NCBI GenBank assembly: GCA_945889495.1
Contig: CAMDBU010000055.1
Coordinates: 1-34,467, forward strand
Direction: 5' to 3'
Length of the DNA: 34,467 nucleotides
Source: Syntrophobacter sp. SbD2
GTDB taxonomy: Bacteria > Desulfobacterota > Binatia > UBA9968
Shown here: one piece after another, positions 7,598-16,510 of the stretch
How positions within the stretch are numbered: position 1 is the stretch's first letter
Layout: each line of letters starts with the position of its first letter
Translations under genes and position numbers: made by a program
The notes under the pieces: generated by a model
What the model was told of the DNA's origin: nothing
Databases searched by the model: none
What the model saw: the letters and a program-made list of their open reading frames with translations, nothing else

Positions 7598-9145
7598 ATG
7601 GAAAGCATGTTCCTTTGGATCGTAATGTTTTCAGGAGCAGCGGTGTTGCTACTCGGGGTATTTCTGGTCTCCTCTGAGCGCGAGCTCAAGAAGAAGCGCG
7701 CCGAGATCAACCAGCTCCTCGACCGCCTGGACGCGGTACCCGCCGCCGCCAGCGGAGCAAACAACGGCGCCGAGGTTACCGGCCTGCGCACCAAGACCCA
7801 GGAGCTGCTCAAGGAAATTGCCACGCTCCAAGATGATCTCGACGCCGCCCATCGCGCCATTGACGAGTTGCGCGCCGGCAAGCCGGCGCCGACCAACGAC
7901 GTCACCCTCGCCCAAGTCGAACAGCTACGTTACGCCAATAGCCAATTGGACGCCCAAATAGAGGAGCTGCGCGGCAAGTTGCAGGCCAGCGAAGCGCGCC
8001 TCATGGGCGCCGGCACCGTCGATCCGAACAGCCAACAACGCCAGACCCAATTGGAAAATTCGCTGATCGAGCTCAAGCAGCAATTTGAACGCAGCCAGGC
8101 GCGCGTGCGCGAACTGGAAAGCGCGCCGGCGCCGGACGCCAGCGTCAACGCCGCGCAGCAGCGCGACGGGACCGACAAACTCGAAGCCCGCATCGCCCAG
8201 CTTCAAGAGAGCCTCAACGCCGCCGCCGAAAGCGCCTGCCAAACCGACCTTCTGCGCCAACGGCTGGGGGATTCGGAGAAGAGCGCCCAAGAGCTGCGCG
8301 AGGCGCTGCAACAGCGCGACCAAGAGCTGCCGCGTTGGCGTGAACAGCTCGCTGCCAGCGAGGAAATTAAGAGCCGACTGCTGGCGCTGCAACCGGTCTA
8401 CGACCAACTGGTGGCCAAGCAAAGCGCGCTCATCGACCATCAGCGCGCCTACCACGGCGAGCTCAAATCCTTCGCCGAATTTCTCTCGGCATCCCATGAT
8501 GGTACCATTGCGCCGCGGACCAACAGCTATTTCGAGCCCGAGAGCGTTGGCGAGGCGAGCGTACCAACCCAATTGATGCTCACGTCCATGGCCGCCGCGG
8601 CGACTCAAGCGACGCTCGACGCGCCGGCTTTGCCAACAGCGGTGAGCGCGATTCAAACCAACGGTGACGGCGCGGCGAGCGCCGCCGAAGCCAAGGGTGG
8701 CTTCGGGATCTTTCATGCCTTGATCGCCTTGCTAGTGGGTGGCGCCCTGGTAGCGCTATTCTTGAGCCAGAGCGGCAATAATCCCTCGGCCAACGCGGCC
8801 AAGCCGCTGCCGCAAAGCGCGCCGGCGCAAAAGCCCGCAACGCAACCGGCGACTCCGCCGAGCGAGATCGCTAGCGCGCCCGCCAAGCCAGCCATCGAAG
8901 CGCCGGCGCCGGCCAAAGAGCTGCCCAAGAAAGCGGCCGTGACAGCCGCGGGCGTCTACCAGGTCACCCAATCGACCCGAGTGTTCGCCGCGCCGGCTGA
9001 ATATGCCCAACAGGTCGGCGAAATCGAACCGGGCTTGAAAGTCACCGTGGTCAACGCCCGCGATGGCTGGTTGGAAATTCACTCCAAAAATGGGCGCCCG
9101 CCGGGGTTCATCCGCAGCAACGCCGCGGCGCGCATCGACGGCTGA
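7598..9145 (+). CDS. Membrane-anchored coiled-coil protein with C-terminal SH3 domain
   Basis: The 515-residue protein begins with a transmembrane helix (about residues 3-22, FLWIVMFSGAAVLLLGVFLV). A long Glu/Leu/Gln/Arg-rich coiled coil follows to about residue 300, with many A-x-L-x-E-L heptads (ERELKKKRAEINQLLDRL and similar). A second hydrophobic helix lies near 365-385 (FHALIALLVGGALVALFL). Then comes an Ala/Pro/Lys linker, and a bacterial SH3 domain ends the protein (STRVFAAPAEYAQQVGEIEPG ... GFIRSN). The start at 7598 is chosen because GGGAG lies six bases upstream; a start at 7553 adds 15 residues without a signal. The layout suggests an envelope scaffold tying the membrane to the wall, but no named family was recognised. 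Confidence 0.82.
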   Translation: MESMFLWIVMFSGAAVLLLGVFLVSSERELKKKRAEINQLLDRLDAVPAAASGANNGAEVTGLRTKTQELLKEIATLQDDLDAAHRAIDELRAGKPAPTNDVTLAQVEQLRYANSQLDAQIEELRGKLQASEARLMGAGTVDPNSQQRQTQLENSLIELKQQFERSQARVRELESAPAPDASVNAAQQRDGTDKLEARIAQLQESLNAAAESACQTDLLRQRLGDSEKSAQELREALQQRDQELPRWREQLAASEEIKSRLLALQPVYDQLVAKQSALIDHQRAYHGELKSFAEFLSASHDGTIAPRTNSYFEPESVGEASVPTQLMLTSMAAAATQATLDAPALPTAVSAIQTNGDGAASAAEAKGGFGIFHALIALLVGGALVALFLSQSGNNPSANAAKPLPQSAPAQKPATQPATPPSEIASAPAKPAIEAPAPAKELPKKAAVTAAGVYQVTQSTRVFAAPAEYAQQVGEIEPGLKVTVVNARDGWLEIHSKNGRPPGFIRSNAAARIDG

Positions 9146-9378
9146 TCGCACCTCGCTCATCGCTTCCCGCTTCGGCGCCGCCAGCCCAGCAGCGCCAAAC
9201 CACAAACCTCAATTCACTTCAGCAACAACGGCTTTCTTTTTCGCCGCGATCTTGGCACAGTTTCGCCTGCTGCGTGGCGCGGCGCGAACCCATGCGGCTC
9301 GTCGGGGAATTGGCGCGTCACGGGCCAACGCTGTCTACTAGGTTGTGAGCAGATTTCTCGTGGCGGAAGAGTAGTGAA

Positions 9379-10866
9379 ATGTCGACCACCGCAAACCTCA
9401 CCCTCGAACAACTGCTCCAACGCGCCAGCGCCGGCGAAAAATTCAACCGGCATAATTTGTATCGTCCCTCGCTCAGCTACTACCTGCTCAAAGATCCGTT
9501 CTGGCTCTGGTGCCAGCATCACGCGCCCAAGAGCGCCGCCGTCGATGAAACCACCCGCTATGAAAAACTGCGCATGCAACAAGGCATCGACTACGAAGCG
9601 CATTGGGTCAAAGCCAACTACCCCGACGCGGTGGAAATCAAACCGAGCTTCGGCTTCGCGGCGCTAAAAAACACCTGCCAAGCGCTCCTCGCCGGCGTGC
9701 GGGCGATTTACCAGCCGCAACTTTGGGATCTTGAGCAAGCGACCTACGGCAAGGGCGATTTGCTCATCCGCGACGACTCGGCGCCGTCGGAGCTCGGGCC
9801 TTACCACTACCGGGTGATTGAGATTAAGCGCTCACAATCGCTGCAAAGCTCCCACGCCCTCCAGGCCGCTTTCTACAACGACAATATCGCCAAGCTCCAA
9901 GGATATTTGCCAGGCGAATTCACCATCGTGCTCAAGGATCATCAAGAATCGGTGGCGCACTCGGGCCAAGCGGAAGGAATTATTTCAGCGCGACAGCTGT
10001 GGCAGGAACTGCGCGCCGGCAGCGTGGTGCCGGAAATGAACCGGCCGCCCAACGGCGCCAGCTCGCCCTGGCGCCACTACGCCAACCAGCGCACCATAGA
10101 AAATCGCGATCTGATCCTGCTCGCCGGCATCGCCAAGCGTGAGCGCGACAAGCTGCGTGGCGCGGGCATTGTTAGCGTCGATCAGCTTTGGGACAAGCGG
10201 CAAGAGGAGCTCAGTGAAATCATCGGCCCGCGCTACGGCGAGATCGCTTACCACGTCAGCCAAGCCTACAAGCTCGGCGGGCCGGTGATGAAGCCCGGCC
10301 ATGAACTAAACATTCGCCGCGCCAAGCGCCGGCTCTATTTCGACTTCGAAACTTCCGACTCGGTGCATCCGAGTGAGCCGCCGCATACTTACTTGATCGG
10401 TTGCTACGACGATGCGCGCGACCAGTTCGTGAAATTTCTCGCCCGTGGCGCCGAAAACGAAGCGCGCATCTTCAGCGAGTTTTTCGATTATGTCGGCGAC
10501 GCGCGTGATGTTTGCCTCTACCACTGGACGGACTTTGAGATTCACCAGATGCGCCGGGTGGCGCGCCGCTGGCCGCAGTTATCGCCGTCCATCGAAACGA
10601 TCATCGGCAACTGCGTTGATCTGAAACAAGTCATCCAAGCCGCGGTCTATCTGCCGGTGCCGACCTTTTCGATCAAGTCGGTCGCCCCGGCCCTGGGCTT
10701 TCACTGGCGCCAGAAAGACATCGGCGCCTATCAATCGATGGTCTGCTACTGGGATTATTTAGATAACACCGACCTGTTCGCCATCGATCGCGCGCTCGTC
10801 TACAACGAGGACGACTGCAAGGCGATGTGGCATGTGGATCAGGAACTGGCGCGCCGGCTAAGTTGA
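9379..10866 (+). CDS. TM0106-type RecB-like nuclease with DEDD exonuclease domain
   Basis: The 495-residue protein joins two nuclease folds. Residues about 25-215 form a RecB/Cas4-like PD-(D/E)xK domain, with Asp127 in GKGDLLIRD and Glu148/Lys150 in VIEIKRS. Residues 240-300 look like helix-hairpin-helix DNA-binding elements (LAGIAKRERDKLRGAGIVSV and LSEIIGPRYGEIA). Residues 315-495 form an RNase H-like exonuclease with a DEDD set: Asp322 and Glu324 in YFDFET, Asp385 in HWTDFE, and Asp478 or Asp479 in YNEDDC. No helicase part is attached and no CRISPR array is nearby. Its cellular role, probably DNA repair or RNA/DNA clearance, is not established. A moderate Shine-Dalgarno, GGAAGAG, precedes the ATG. 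Confidence 0.85.
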   Translation: MSTTANLTLEQLLQRASAGEKFNRHNLYRPSLSYYLLKDPFWLWCQHHAPKSAAVDETTRYEKLRMQQGIDYEAHWVKANYPDAVEIKPSFGFAALKNTCQALLAGVRAIYQPQLWDLEQATYGKGDLLIRDDSAPSELGPYHYRVIEIKRSQSLQSSHALQAAFYNDNIAKLQGYLPGEFTIVLKDHQESVAHSGQAEGIISARQLWQELRAGSVVPEMNRPPNGASSPWRHYANQRTIENRDLILLAGIAKRERDKLRGAGIVSVDQLWDKRQEELSEIIGPRYGEIAYHVSQAYKLGGPVMKPGHELNIRRAKRRLYFDFETSDSVHPSEPPHTYLIGCYDDARDQFVKFLARGAENEARIFSEFFDYVGDARDVCLYHWTDFEIHQMRRVARRWPQLSPSIETIIGNCVDLKQVIQAAVYLPVPTFSIKSVAPALGFHWRQKDIGAYQSMVCYWDYLDNTDLFAIDRALVYNEDDCKAMWHVDQELARRLS

Positions 10867-10883
10867 CGGCGGCTACGCCGTCA
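10864..10883. terminator. Convergent hairpin overlapping both stop codons
   Basis: TGACGGCG pairs perfectly with CGCCGTCA around a four-base GCTA loop. It spans the nuclease stop (10864-10866) and the stop of the opposing MmgE/PrpD gene (10873-10875). No T run follows on either strand, so it is a weak or non-classical terminator that could serve both directions. Confidence 0.4.
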
Positions 10884-12273
10884 GCAGTTGGGCGATGGCC
10901 GAGACATCGGGAGCTTTCTCTAAGTTTAGAATAAACTCGATGGCGTCGTCGATTTTCGCCGGCGTTAACGGCAGGGCCGAGTAGCCCGCCATGGAGCGAA
11001 AGCTTTCGACCAGTTCGGCCGAGGTCACGGGATTTTTCGGATTGCCCTTGGGGTAGTCGACGCGCTCGCGGTAGGACTGGCCGTCGCGGGTGATAATTTC
11101 CAAGAGCTGCGGTTTGACGTCCAGCGGCCAGTTGTCGAGCTCCGGACGGAGAATCGTCGTCACCCGGCCGGCGAGGCGCAAAATATCTTCGTTGCCGAGC
11201 TCGGCGTCGGTGAATTCTGCCAACGACAGCCGGCCGCGCAAGAGCGTCGCCGCCACCGTGTAGGGAATACTGAACTGGGCGTCGACGATGCCGCGCGGGC
11301 GGTATTTGTTGCGCTTGTCCTCCTCGGTCCAACCGCCCACAGAGCGCATGTCACGCTCGCCGATCTCGACCCGGACTTCGGCGATATCATCGGCGCGCAG
11401 CGAATGTTTGCCGAGCAAACTCAACACCCCGGTCACCGCCGGATGGGTGTAGCGGCAGGAGGGATAAGGCTTCGGTCCGACCTCGACGATCTCGAAGCGC
11501 TGGCCCAGCTGATCGAGGATCGAAGCGTAATCGCCCTCCTGGTTGAAAAAGAAATTGTAGTAACCGCCCTTGCCCTGAAATAATTCTCCGGCGCCGGGAA
11601 AGCCGGCCTGCGCCAGCAAGGCCGCGAGCACGCCGCTCTGGGCCGCGAAGCCGATGCCCAACCGCTTGGTCAAGGAGGGCGACACCGTGCTGTTGCCGGT
11701 AAACGACACCCGGCAATAGGCGATGCCCAAGGTATCCGCCATGCCGTCCGCGTCGAGACCGAGAAGCTTACCGCAGGTGACCGCCGCGGCGAGCGGACCG
11801 AGCGCGATCGCCTGGGCGTGCACCGGTTTGGGATTGGTCGCCAATCCTAAACGAATGCCGAAATCGACGCCAACGCATACCGCGGCGATAAAATTTTTGC
11901 CGCTGAAGCCGCCAAATTTTTCCGCCAACGCCAAGCCGGCGGGCACCGCGGCGACACTCGACTTGTAAGCGATGCGGTCGTCGTTGATGTCCAACTCGCG
12001 GCTATGGGCCATGGAAGCGTTGACTAGCGCGGCCGCCGGCGCCGGCAATTTTTCACCGAACGGCAACACCGAACTCTCCTGCCCCGCGCCAAACGCGCGC
12101 GCTCCGGCGCGAACTTCCTGAGCCCCCGGCGCGCTCGATCCGGCGAGCACCGTGCCCAGAGTGTAAAGAATATGCTCCTTGGTGACCCGCAGCGCGGCGC
12201 CGTCGAGGGCGTCATAATTCACCCCGGCGAAATAACTTGCCAGTTGTTTTGTTAAGGTGCCGCTACCGATCAT
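10873..12273 (-). CDS. MmgE/PrpD family protein (2-methylcitrate dehydratase-like)
   Basis: The 466-residue protein matches the length and layout of the MmgE/PrpD family. It has an all-helical N-terminal part (TKQLASYFAGVNYDALDGAA, DTLGTVLAG-like segment HILYTLGTVLAGSS) with the HSRELDINDD region, and a smaller C-terminal domain ending in alpha helices. Known members dehydrate 2-methylcitrate in propionate breakdown or act on related tricarboxylic acids; many environmental homologues have unknown substrates. The chosen ATG has AGGTG six bases upstream. It is the last gene of a minus-strand unit after two substrate-binding proteins, with a 16-base gap, so uptake of its substrate by those proteins is a reasonable inference. 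Confidence 0.88.
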   Translation of the reverse strand: MIGSGTLTKQLASYFAGVNYDALDGAALRVTKEHILYTLGTVLAGSSAPGAQEVRAGARAFGAGQESSVLPFGEKLPAPAAALVNASMAHSRELDINDDRIAYKSSVAAVPAGLALAEKFGGFSGKNFIAAVCVGVDFGIRLGLATNPKPVHAQAIALGPLAAAVTCGKLLGLDADGMADTLGIAYCRVSFTGNSTVSPSLTKRLGIGFAAQSGVLAALLAQAGFPGAGELFQGKGGYYNFFFNQEGDYASILDQLGQRFEIVEVGPKPYPSCRYTHPAVTGVLSLLGKHSLRADDIAEVRVEIGERDMRSVGGWTEEDKRNKYRPRGIVDAQFSIPYTVAATLLRGRLSLAEFTDAELGNEDILRLAGRVTTILRPELDNWPLDVKPQLLEIITRDGQSYRERVDYPKGNPKNPVTSAELVESFRSMAGYSALPLTPAKIDDAIEFILNLEKAPDVSAIAQLLTA

Positions 12274-12289
12274 GGATTCACCTGCGCCC

Positions 12290-13279
12290 TCAGCGATACA
12301 AACGATCGATGTAACCGGACTTGTCGAGTTCTTCGAGAAATCGAATGTCGACGAAGTCTTTCGGGTCGGCGGTCTTCGCCGCCGGTATCTGATCGACCAG
12401 ATCGGCGAGAATGGTTTTGATTCCTTCCAATGACGGATACGGTTTGATCAGCGCGACGCGCTTGAGCAGCTGGTAGGTCTCCTCCAACTCGCGCTCGTCG
12501 TTGAGGCGCATCACCCGGTTGATCGCTTTCTTGGCGACGTCCGGATTGGTACGCATCAAGTGAATACCGTCGACAAACGACTTCACCACCCGGCGCGAGA
12601 TGTCGGGATTTTTGGCGACGTAGCGTTGCGTCGTCACCAGGCCGGTGTGCTGGAATGGAATTTTCATTTCTTCCAAATTGGCCAGCATGGTCATGCCAGC
12701 CTCCACCGCCTTGTTGAAACGCGGCGGTTGCAACAAGGTCGCGTCCACCGACTTGCCGAGGAGCGCGGTTAACAAAGTCGCCTCGCTGCCGATCTGCACG
12801 AAGGTCATGTCCTTGTCGGGATGGATGCCCAGCTTGGGCAGCGCCAGACGCGCGGCACGGTCCAGCGCCGCGCCGAAGCGCGAAGTGCCGAAACGCTTGC
12901 CTTTGAGATCAGCGGCACTCTTGATATCGCCGCGCGCCACCAGACGAAACAGCAAACGGTCGACGAAGCCCATGACCATGATCACATCCGCGCCCTGCAA
13001 GCGCGGCGCCGACAAGAGCGCGCCGGTCATCTCGCCAAAGGCGATCTCGCCGGCGATCAACGCCCGCTGCACCAGGGCGCTTTCGAGATAGAGCACTTCG
13101 ACATCCAAATTATTACGCGCGAATACTTTGCCCTCGTGGGCGATCCACAGCGGCGCCATGGTCACTGACGGCGCGCCGTAGCCGATGCGCAGTTTGTCGA
13201 CAGCCGGCAGAACCGCCGGCGAAAGAAAAACCACGAACAGAAGCAGGAGAAAATATTTCAATCGACCTGTCATATCCAC
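12290..13279 (-). CDS. ABC-type substrate-binding protein, NMT1/SsuA-like
   Basis: The 329-residue exported protein has a signal peptide (LKYFLLLLFVVFLSPAVLPA), then a type II periplasmic binding fold opening with DKLRIGYGAPSVTMAPLWIA. This is typical of the NMT1/THI5 and SsuA/TauA group, which bind small organic ligands such as sulfonates, pyrimidines or aromatic acids. The segment LKGKRFGTSRFGAALDRAAR is the usual ligand-loop helix. It starts with GTG at 13279, three bases after the upstream gene's stop; an ATG at 13273 is an alternative. It lies between another binding protein and the MmgE/PrpD gene. No permease or ATPase gene accompanies it, so its partner is elsewhere or it acts otherwise. 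Confidence 0.87.
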   Translation of the reverse strand: MDMTGRLKYFLLLLFVVFLSPAVLPAVDKLRIGYGAPSVTMAPLWIAHEGKVFARNNLDVEVLYLESALVQRALIAGEIAFGEMTGALLSAPRLQGADVIMVMGFVDRLLFRLVARGDIKSAADLKGKRFGTSRFGAALDRAARLALPKLGIHPDKDMTFVQIGSEATLLTALLGKSVDATLLQPPRFNKAVEAGMTMLANLEEMKIPFQHTGLVTTQRYVAKNPDISRRVVKSFVDGIHLMRTNPDVAKKAINRVMRLNDERELEETYQLLKRVALIKPYPSLEGIKTILADLVDQIPAAKTADPKDFVDIRFLEELDKSGYIDRLYR

Positions 13280-13282
13280 CGG

Positions 13283-14311
13283 CTATTTCTTGGCCCGCTC
13301 GACCAGCTCTTTGTAAAAACCGCTTTGCTTAACCCGGCGCACCGAGTCGTCGTTGACGACGTCCTCGATGCGCACCGCCTTGACCTTGGGATTGCTCAGC
13401 GCCAACAGCCGCTGCATGTTGCGGATGCCGGTCACTTCCGGCGCCACGTCAAGATTGTAAAGCCACTGCAAGGCGTTGTAACCGATCTCGGCTTCGCGCG
13501 CATCGGTGAGGCGCAAGTTTTTCATCAGCGACCGGACCACCGTATCCTTGCGCGCCGGGGTTTGCACGAACGCCACGGCATCGAGGACGCCGCGCAGCAC
13601 CGCGTCGGCGAGCGCACTGTTTTGTTTCAAGTACGCGCTCCGGCCGATCAACCCCAACCCTTGATAGGGAATCGTCGCTTTGCCGAGATCGAGGATGACG
13701 CGAAAGCCTTTGGCCTTGAGACCGCTGCTGAACGCGTAGCCGAGATAGGCGGCGTCGATGATGCCGTTGGCCAACGCCTGGGCGATCACCGATTGATCGC
13801 CGCCGATGACCATGACGTTAATCTTGTCGCGGCCCGGTTCCAAGCCAAAATGTTCCAGCGCCAGCATGGTCTGCGACCAGATGCCGCCGCCGATGCTCTG
13901 CACGCCGACCCGTTTGCCCCGCAAATCTTCCGGCGACCGGATCGCCGGCGCGACCATGATATCGCCCTCGGCTTTGTTGACGATGCCGCCGAACATCGCC
14001 AGATCCATGCCGCCCGCCGCCGCGCTCAACACCACGGCGGGAATACTGTAGACCATCTGAATCTCGCCGCTCGCCAAAGCCGCGACGGTCTGCGGCCCGG
14101 TGCGAATGTACACCAGCTGAACGTCGACCCCATGCTTGCGAAAAAAACCTTGCTCGACGCCCAACCAGAGCGCGACAACTTTCTCATTGAACGCCGCATG
14201 GGCCAAGCGCACCACCGGCAGATCGGCGGCAACTGCGGGCGCGGATAACAAACCGAAACAGCAAACAAGCAACCAAAGGGTTTTCAGTCTTGTGTGTAAG
14301 TAGTGTGCCAT
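13283..14311 (-). CDS. ABC-type substrate-binding protein, NMT1/SsuA-like
   Basis: The 342-residue protein starts with a signal peptide (LKTLWLLVCCFGLLSAPAVAA) and continues with PVVRLAHAAFNEKVVALWLG, the first strand and helix of the NMT1/SsuA-like periplasmic fold. LRGKRVGVQSIGGGIWSQTM matches the family's second ligand-binding segment. The open frame extends upstream to 14383, but those extra 24 residues are translated hairpin repeat (14332-14412), so the ATG at 14311 is preferred even though it has no clear Shine-Dalgarno. Its stop lies three bases before the next gene, another binding protein, giving a tight two-protein unit before MmgE/PrpD. The sequences differ enough that two different ligands are likely. 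Confidence 0.84.
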   Translation of the reverse strand: MAHYLHTRLKTLWLLVCCFGLLSAPAVAADLPVVRLAHAAFNEKVVALWLGVEQGFFRKHGVDVQLVYIRTGPQTVAALASGEIQMVYSIPAVVLSAAAGGMDLAMFGGIVNKAEGDIMVAPAIRSPEDLRGKRVGVQSIGGGIWSQTMLALEHFGLEPGRDKINVMVIGGDQSVIAQALANGIIDAAYLGYAFSSGLKAKGFRVILDLGKATIPYQGLGLIGRSAYLKQNSALADAVLRGVLDAVAFVQTPARKDTVVRSLMKNLRLTDAREAEIGYNALQWLYNLDVAPEVTGIRNMQRLLALSNPKVKAVRIEDVVNDDSVRRVKQSGFYKELVERAKK

Positions 14312-14331
14312 ACAGACGAAATTCGGAACAT

Positions 14332-14412
14332 CTCGCGCCAAGCACGCAAAGAACGCAAAGGAATTGGCTAAATAATATCCCAACTTTGCGACCTTGGCGC
14401 GCTTGGCGCGAG
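14332..14412. repeat. Intergenic hairpin repeat, GGCGCGAG family, copy 2
   Basis: CTCGCGCCAAGC (14332-14343) and GCTTGGCGCGAG (14401-14412) are perfect 12-base inverted ends. The inner GCAAAGAACGCAAAG faces CTTTGCGACC. It lies between the radical SAM gene and the substrate-binding protein gene, both on the minus strand, and supplies the false upstream extension of the latter frame. Confidence 0.8.
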
Positions 14413-14458
14413 GATTATCCGAATCCGAGTTGTTTCGACTTCTAAAAAGAAAAAATTC

Positions 14459-15865
14459 TCACGCATTCGCATGCCCATGCACACAGGCCTTCAAGCCATT
14501 TTTCAGCGCGTCGTCGACCCGCGCTTCGTAGTCGGCCACTTCGTTGAGCAAAATAATATCGTCGTAGGTGCCGTGGCCGCGCCCCATGATGCGGGTCTCG
14601 GGATGGACGCTGTTGTGCGGCGCGATCGGCAGGCTGTATTTCTTCCAGGTGGCGTAATAGTTGGCCATCAGTTCTAGATAGAATTCCAACGGGATGGTCG
14701 GCTGGGCGTGACTTGAGACCAGATTGGAACCAGGCTCACGGCGCCACTGGTTCAAACGCGGAAACACCCCATGCTTCATCATGAAGTCGAAACCCGCGCT
14801 GGTGGATTTCACGGCGTCCTTGACGTTGTCGAAGCCGTAGGGGCGCGCCATCTCGACGCCGCTGACAAAATTGGGCCGGACGTTGGTTTCGCCGAACACG
14901 TCTACCGCGTCGACCATGCCCTGCACCCAGTTGTCCCAACCGACCCGGCGATTCTTACCCGGATTAATCCATTCGAATAATTTGCGGTCCCATACCTCCA
15001 TGTTGGCGTGGTGGCCGTCGACGCCGGCGGCGCGCAAGCGTTTGAGCGCGGCTTTGTCCTTGGCATTGGTCTGCAAATAAACATGACGCCGGCGGCCGCT
15101 CCACTTGAGCGCCTCCGCATATTCGCAATAAAAAGTGTCCTCGTCTTTACCATGCAAGGTTTTGGTGATCGTCCCGCCGGTGATCAGATAATCGATTAGC
15201 GGCGTGAAGCCGACTTCCTCAGTGGCGTCTTGTTCAATGGAGCGCGCCACCTCGACCATGTAGTCCATCGGTTTCACCGGTGGATTGAAGGTGAAATCTT
15301 TCGAGTCCTTCATCTGCCGGGCATTGATATTGATGTCGCAAAAACGGCACTCCTCGTCCGGCCCCCAGTACTGGCAGTTGCGAAACGCGGTGACGAAATA
15401 GCCGTAGGCGATGATCTCGTGATAGGCGGTGCCGTCGGGAAATTTGCGCGTGTAATATTTCAGCGGCGGCGGGAACGCCACGTCACACAGCTCTTTGCCC
15501 TGAAGAAACAACTTCGGCTTACCGTCCACCGCGTCGATGACGTAGGGCGAATTTGAATTCAACGTCGTCTGCACCGTCACCGGCCGCAGGCCATAGATTC
15601 CGCCGCGCATGGTAAACCACTCGGTGATCTTGCGATGCTCCTTGCGCTTCATGTCCTTCATCGGCATCAGATCGTAGGAAAACAGCCGGTAGGATTTCAC
15701 TAGCGCGTCCGACGCCAGCTCAAGTGCCGCGTCGGTGAACCAGTGACCGTCGCGCAACAGATCATGCTTGAGCACGACTTCGCGCGGCATATGCGAGTAG
15801 TTTTTGAAATAGCCTTCGAGCTCGTTCAACGTCCGGCCAGTGTCAGTTTGCGCGACCGCTTCCAT
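14459..15865 (-). CDS. Radical SAM protein with CX8CX2C cluster motif
   Basis: The 468-residue protein has three close cysteines, Cys164, Cys173 and Cys176, in NCQYWGPDEECRFCDINI. The last part (C-R-F-C-D-I-N) looks like the end of a radical SAM motif that binds a 4Fe-4S cluster and S-adenosylmethionine, but the first gap is eight residues, not the usual three. A glycine-rich strand follows (LIDYLITGGTI), and YLQTNAKDKAALKRLRAAGV and ANMEVWD fit later barrel strands. The N-terminal 150 residues match nothing I recognise. The start at 15865 has AAGGAG six bases upstream; a start at 15907 does not. It is divergent from the RidA gene. The reaction is unknown. Confidence 0.78.
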   Translation of the reverse strand: MEAVAQTDTGRTLNELEGYFKNYSHMPREVVLKHDLLRDGHWFTDAALELASDALVKSYRLFSYDLMPMKDMKRKEHRKITEWFTMRGGIYGLRPVTVQTTLNSNSPYVIDAVDGKPKLFLQGKELCDVAFPPPLKYYTRKFPDGTAYHEIIAYGYFVTAFRNCQYWGPDEECRFCDININARQMKDSKDFTFNPPVKPMDYMVEVARSIEQDATEEVGFTPLIDYLITGGTITKTLHGKDEDTFYCEYAEALKWSGRRRHVYLQTNAKDKAALKRLRAAGVDGHHANMEVWDRKLFEWINPGKNRRVGWDNWVQGMVDAVDVFGETNVRPNFVSGVEMARPYGFDNVKDAVKSTSAGFDFMMKHGVFPRLNQWRREPGSNLVSSHAQPTIPLEFYLELMANYYATWKKYSLPIAPHNSVHPETRIMGRGHGTYDDIILLNEVADYEARVDDALKNGLKACVHGHANA

Positions 15866-15920
15866 GGGCGACTCCTTGGGTTTGGGTAATGGGTTTATCC
15901 TTGCCATAGCACCGATTTTT

Positions 15921-15948
15921 AGCCGGCGCCAGTGAGCCGGCGCCAGTG
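15921..15948. repeat. Tandem 14-base direct repeat
   Basis: AGCCGGCGCCAGTG occurs twice with no gap in the divergent region between the radical SAM and RidA genes. It may be replication slippage or paired binding sites for a regulator. Confidence 0.55.
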
Positions 15949-16012
15949 AGCTAGACCAGCCTCAGCGGGCGTGCTATGAGGGGGAGCAACAACTCGGACA
16001 AGGAGACCTACT

Positions 16013-16393
16013 ATGGCAAAACGCAAAAGCATCCATATCCCCGGCATGGAACATGGCGCGCCGATCCCCAACGGCGTGGTCATCGGCAACATGGTTTTCT
16101 CCTCCGCCATCGGCGGCAAAGACGCCAAGACCGGCGTCATGTCGGACGATCCCGACGAACAGGCCGCGGCGATGTTCCGCAACTTAGCGCTTTTCATGGA
16201 AGCCGTCGGCGGTTCGCCGGACAACATCGCCTACATGAAGGTCTATTTAAAAGACGAAAAATACCGCGACAACGTCAACGGCCCCTGGGAAAAGATGTTC
16301 CCCGATCCCCACGACCGCCCGGCGCGCCACGCATTGAAGGTCGACCTGCGCGGCAAGAACTTGTTTCAAATCGAAGTAACCGCGGTGCTTTAG
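16013..16393 (+). CDS. RidA/YjgF/YER057c family protein
   Basis: The 126-residue protein has the RidA fold size and key segments: the N-terminal PIPNGVVIGNMVFSSAIGG, central EQAAAMFRNLALFMEAVGGSPDNIAYMKVYL, and C-terminal RPARHALKVDL followed by QIEVTAVL, where the family's ligand-binding Arg and Glu normally sit. RidA proteins hydrolyse reactive enamine/imine intermediates released by PLP enzymes; distant members work in specific catabolic pathways. AAGGAG lies seven bases before the ATG. It begins a plus-strand pair with a cupin gene, facing a radical SAM gene on one side and an amidohydrolase on the other, so a pathway-specific role is plausible. Confidence 0.92.
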   Translation: MAKRKSIHIPGMEHGAPIPNGVVIGNMVFSSAIGGKDAKTGVMSDDPDEQAAAMFRNLALFMEAVGGSPDNIAYMKVYLKDEKYRDNVNGPWEKMFPDPHDRPARHALKVDLRGKNLFQIEVTAVL

Positions 16394-16408
16394 CGCGCTG
16401 CGCGCGCG

Positions 16409-16505
16409 GTTCCAATGGTTCCAGCCGTTCCAAATGTTCCAATCGTCAAAAACGCGCGAATTCGAGACCCATTGGAACGACTGGAACTGCTGGAACGAAT
16501 GGAAC
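16409..16505. repeat. Hairpin built of 9-10-base GTTCCA units, copy 1
   Basis: The left arm (16409-16442) carries GTTCCA four times at 9-10 base steps. The right arm (16471-16505) carries TGGAAC four times at nine-base steps. The arms pair over about 34 bases around a 28-base loop. It lies between the RidA and cupin genes and could end or modulate transcription after ridA. Confidence 0.75.
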
Positions 16506-16510
16506 AAAAT

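Noticed and set aside
9379-10866. Possible CRISPR Cas4 link for the RecB-like domain
   Set aside because: No CRISPR repeats or other cas genes occur in the window, and the C-terminal DEDD domain fits the TM0106-type family better.
13325-14248. 307-codon plus-strand frame opposite a substrate-binding protein
   Set aside because: The minus-strand gene has a signal peptide and full family fold; the plus frame is Arg/His/Asp-rich, typical of antisense shadows.
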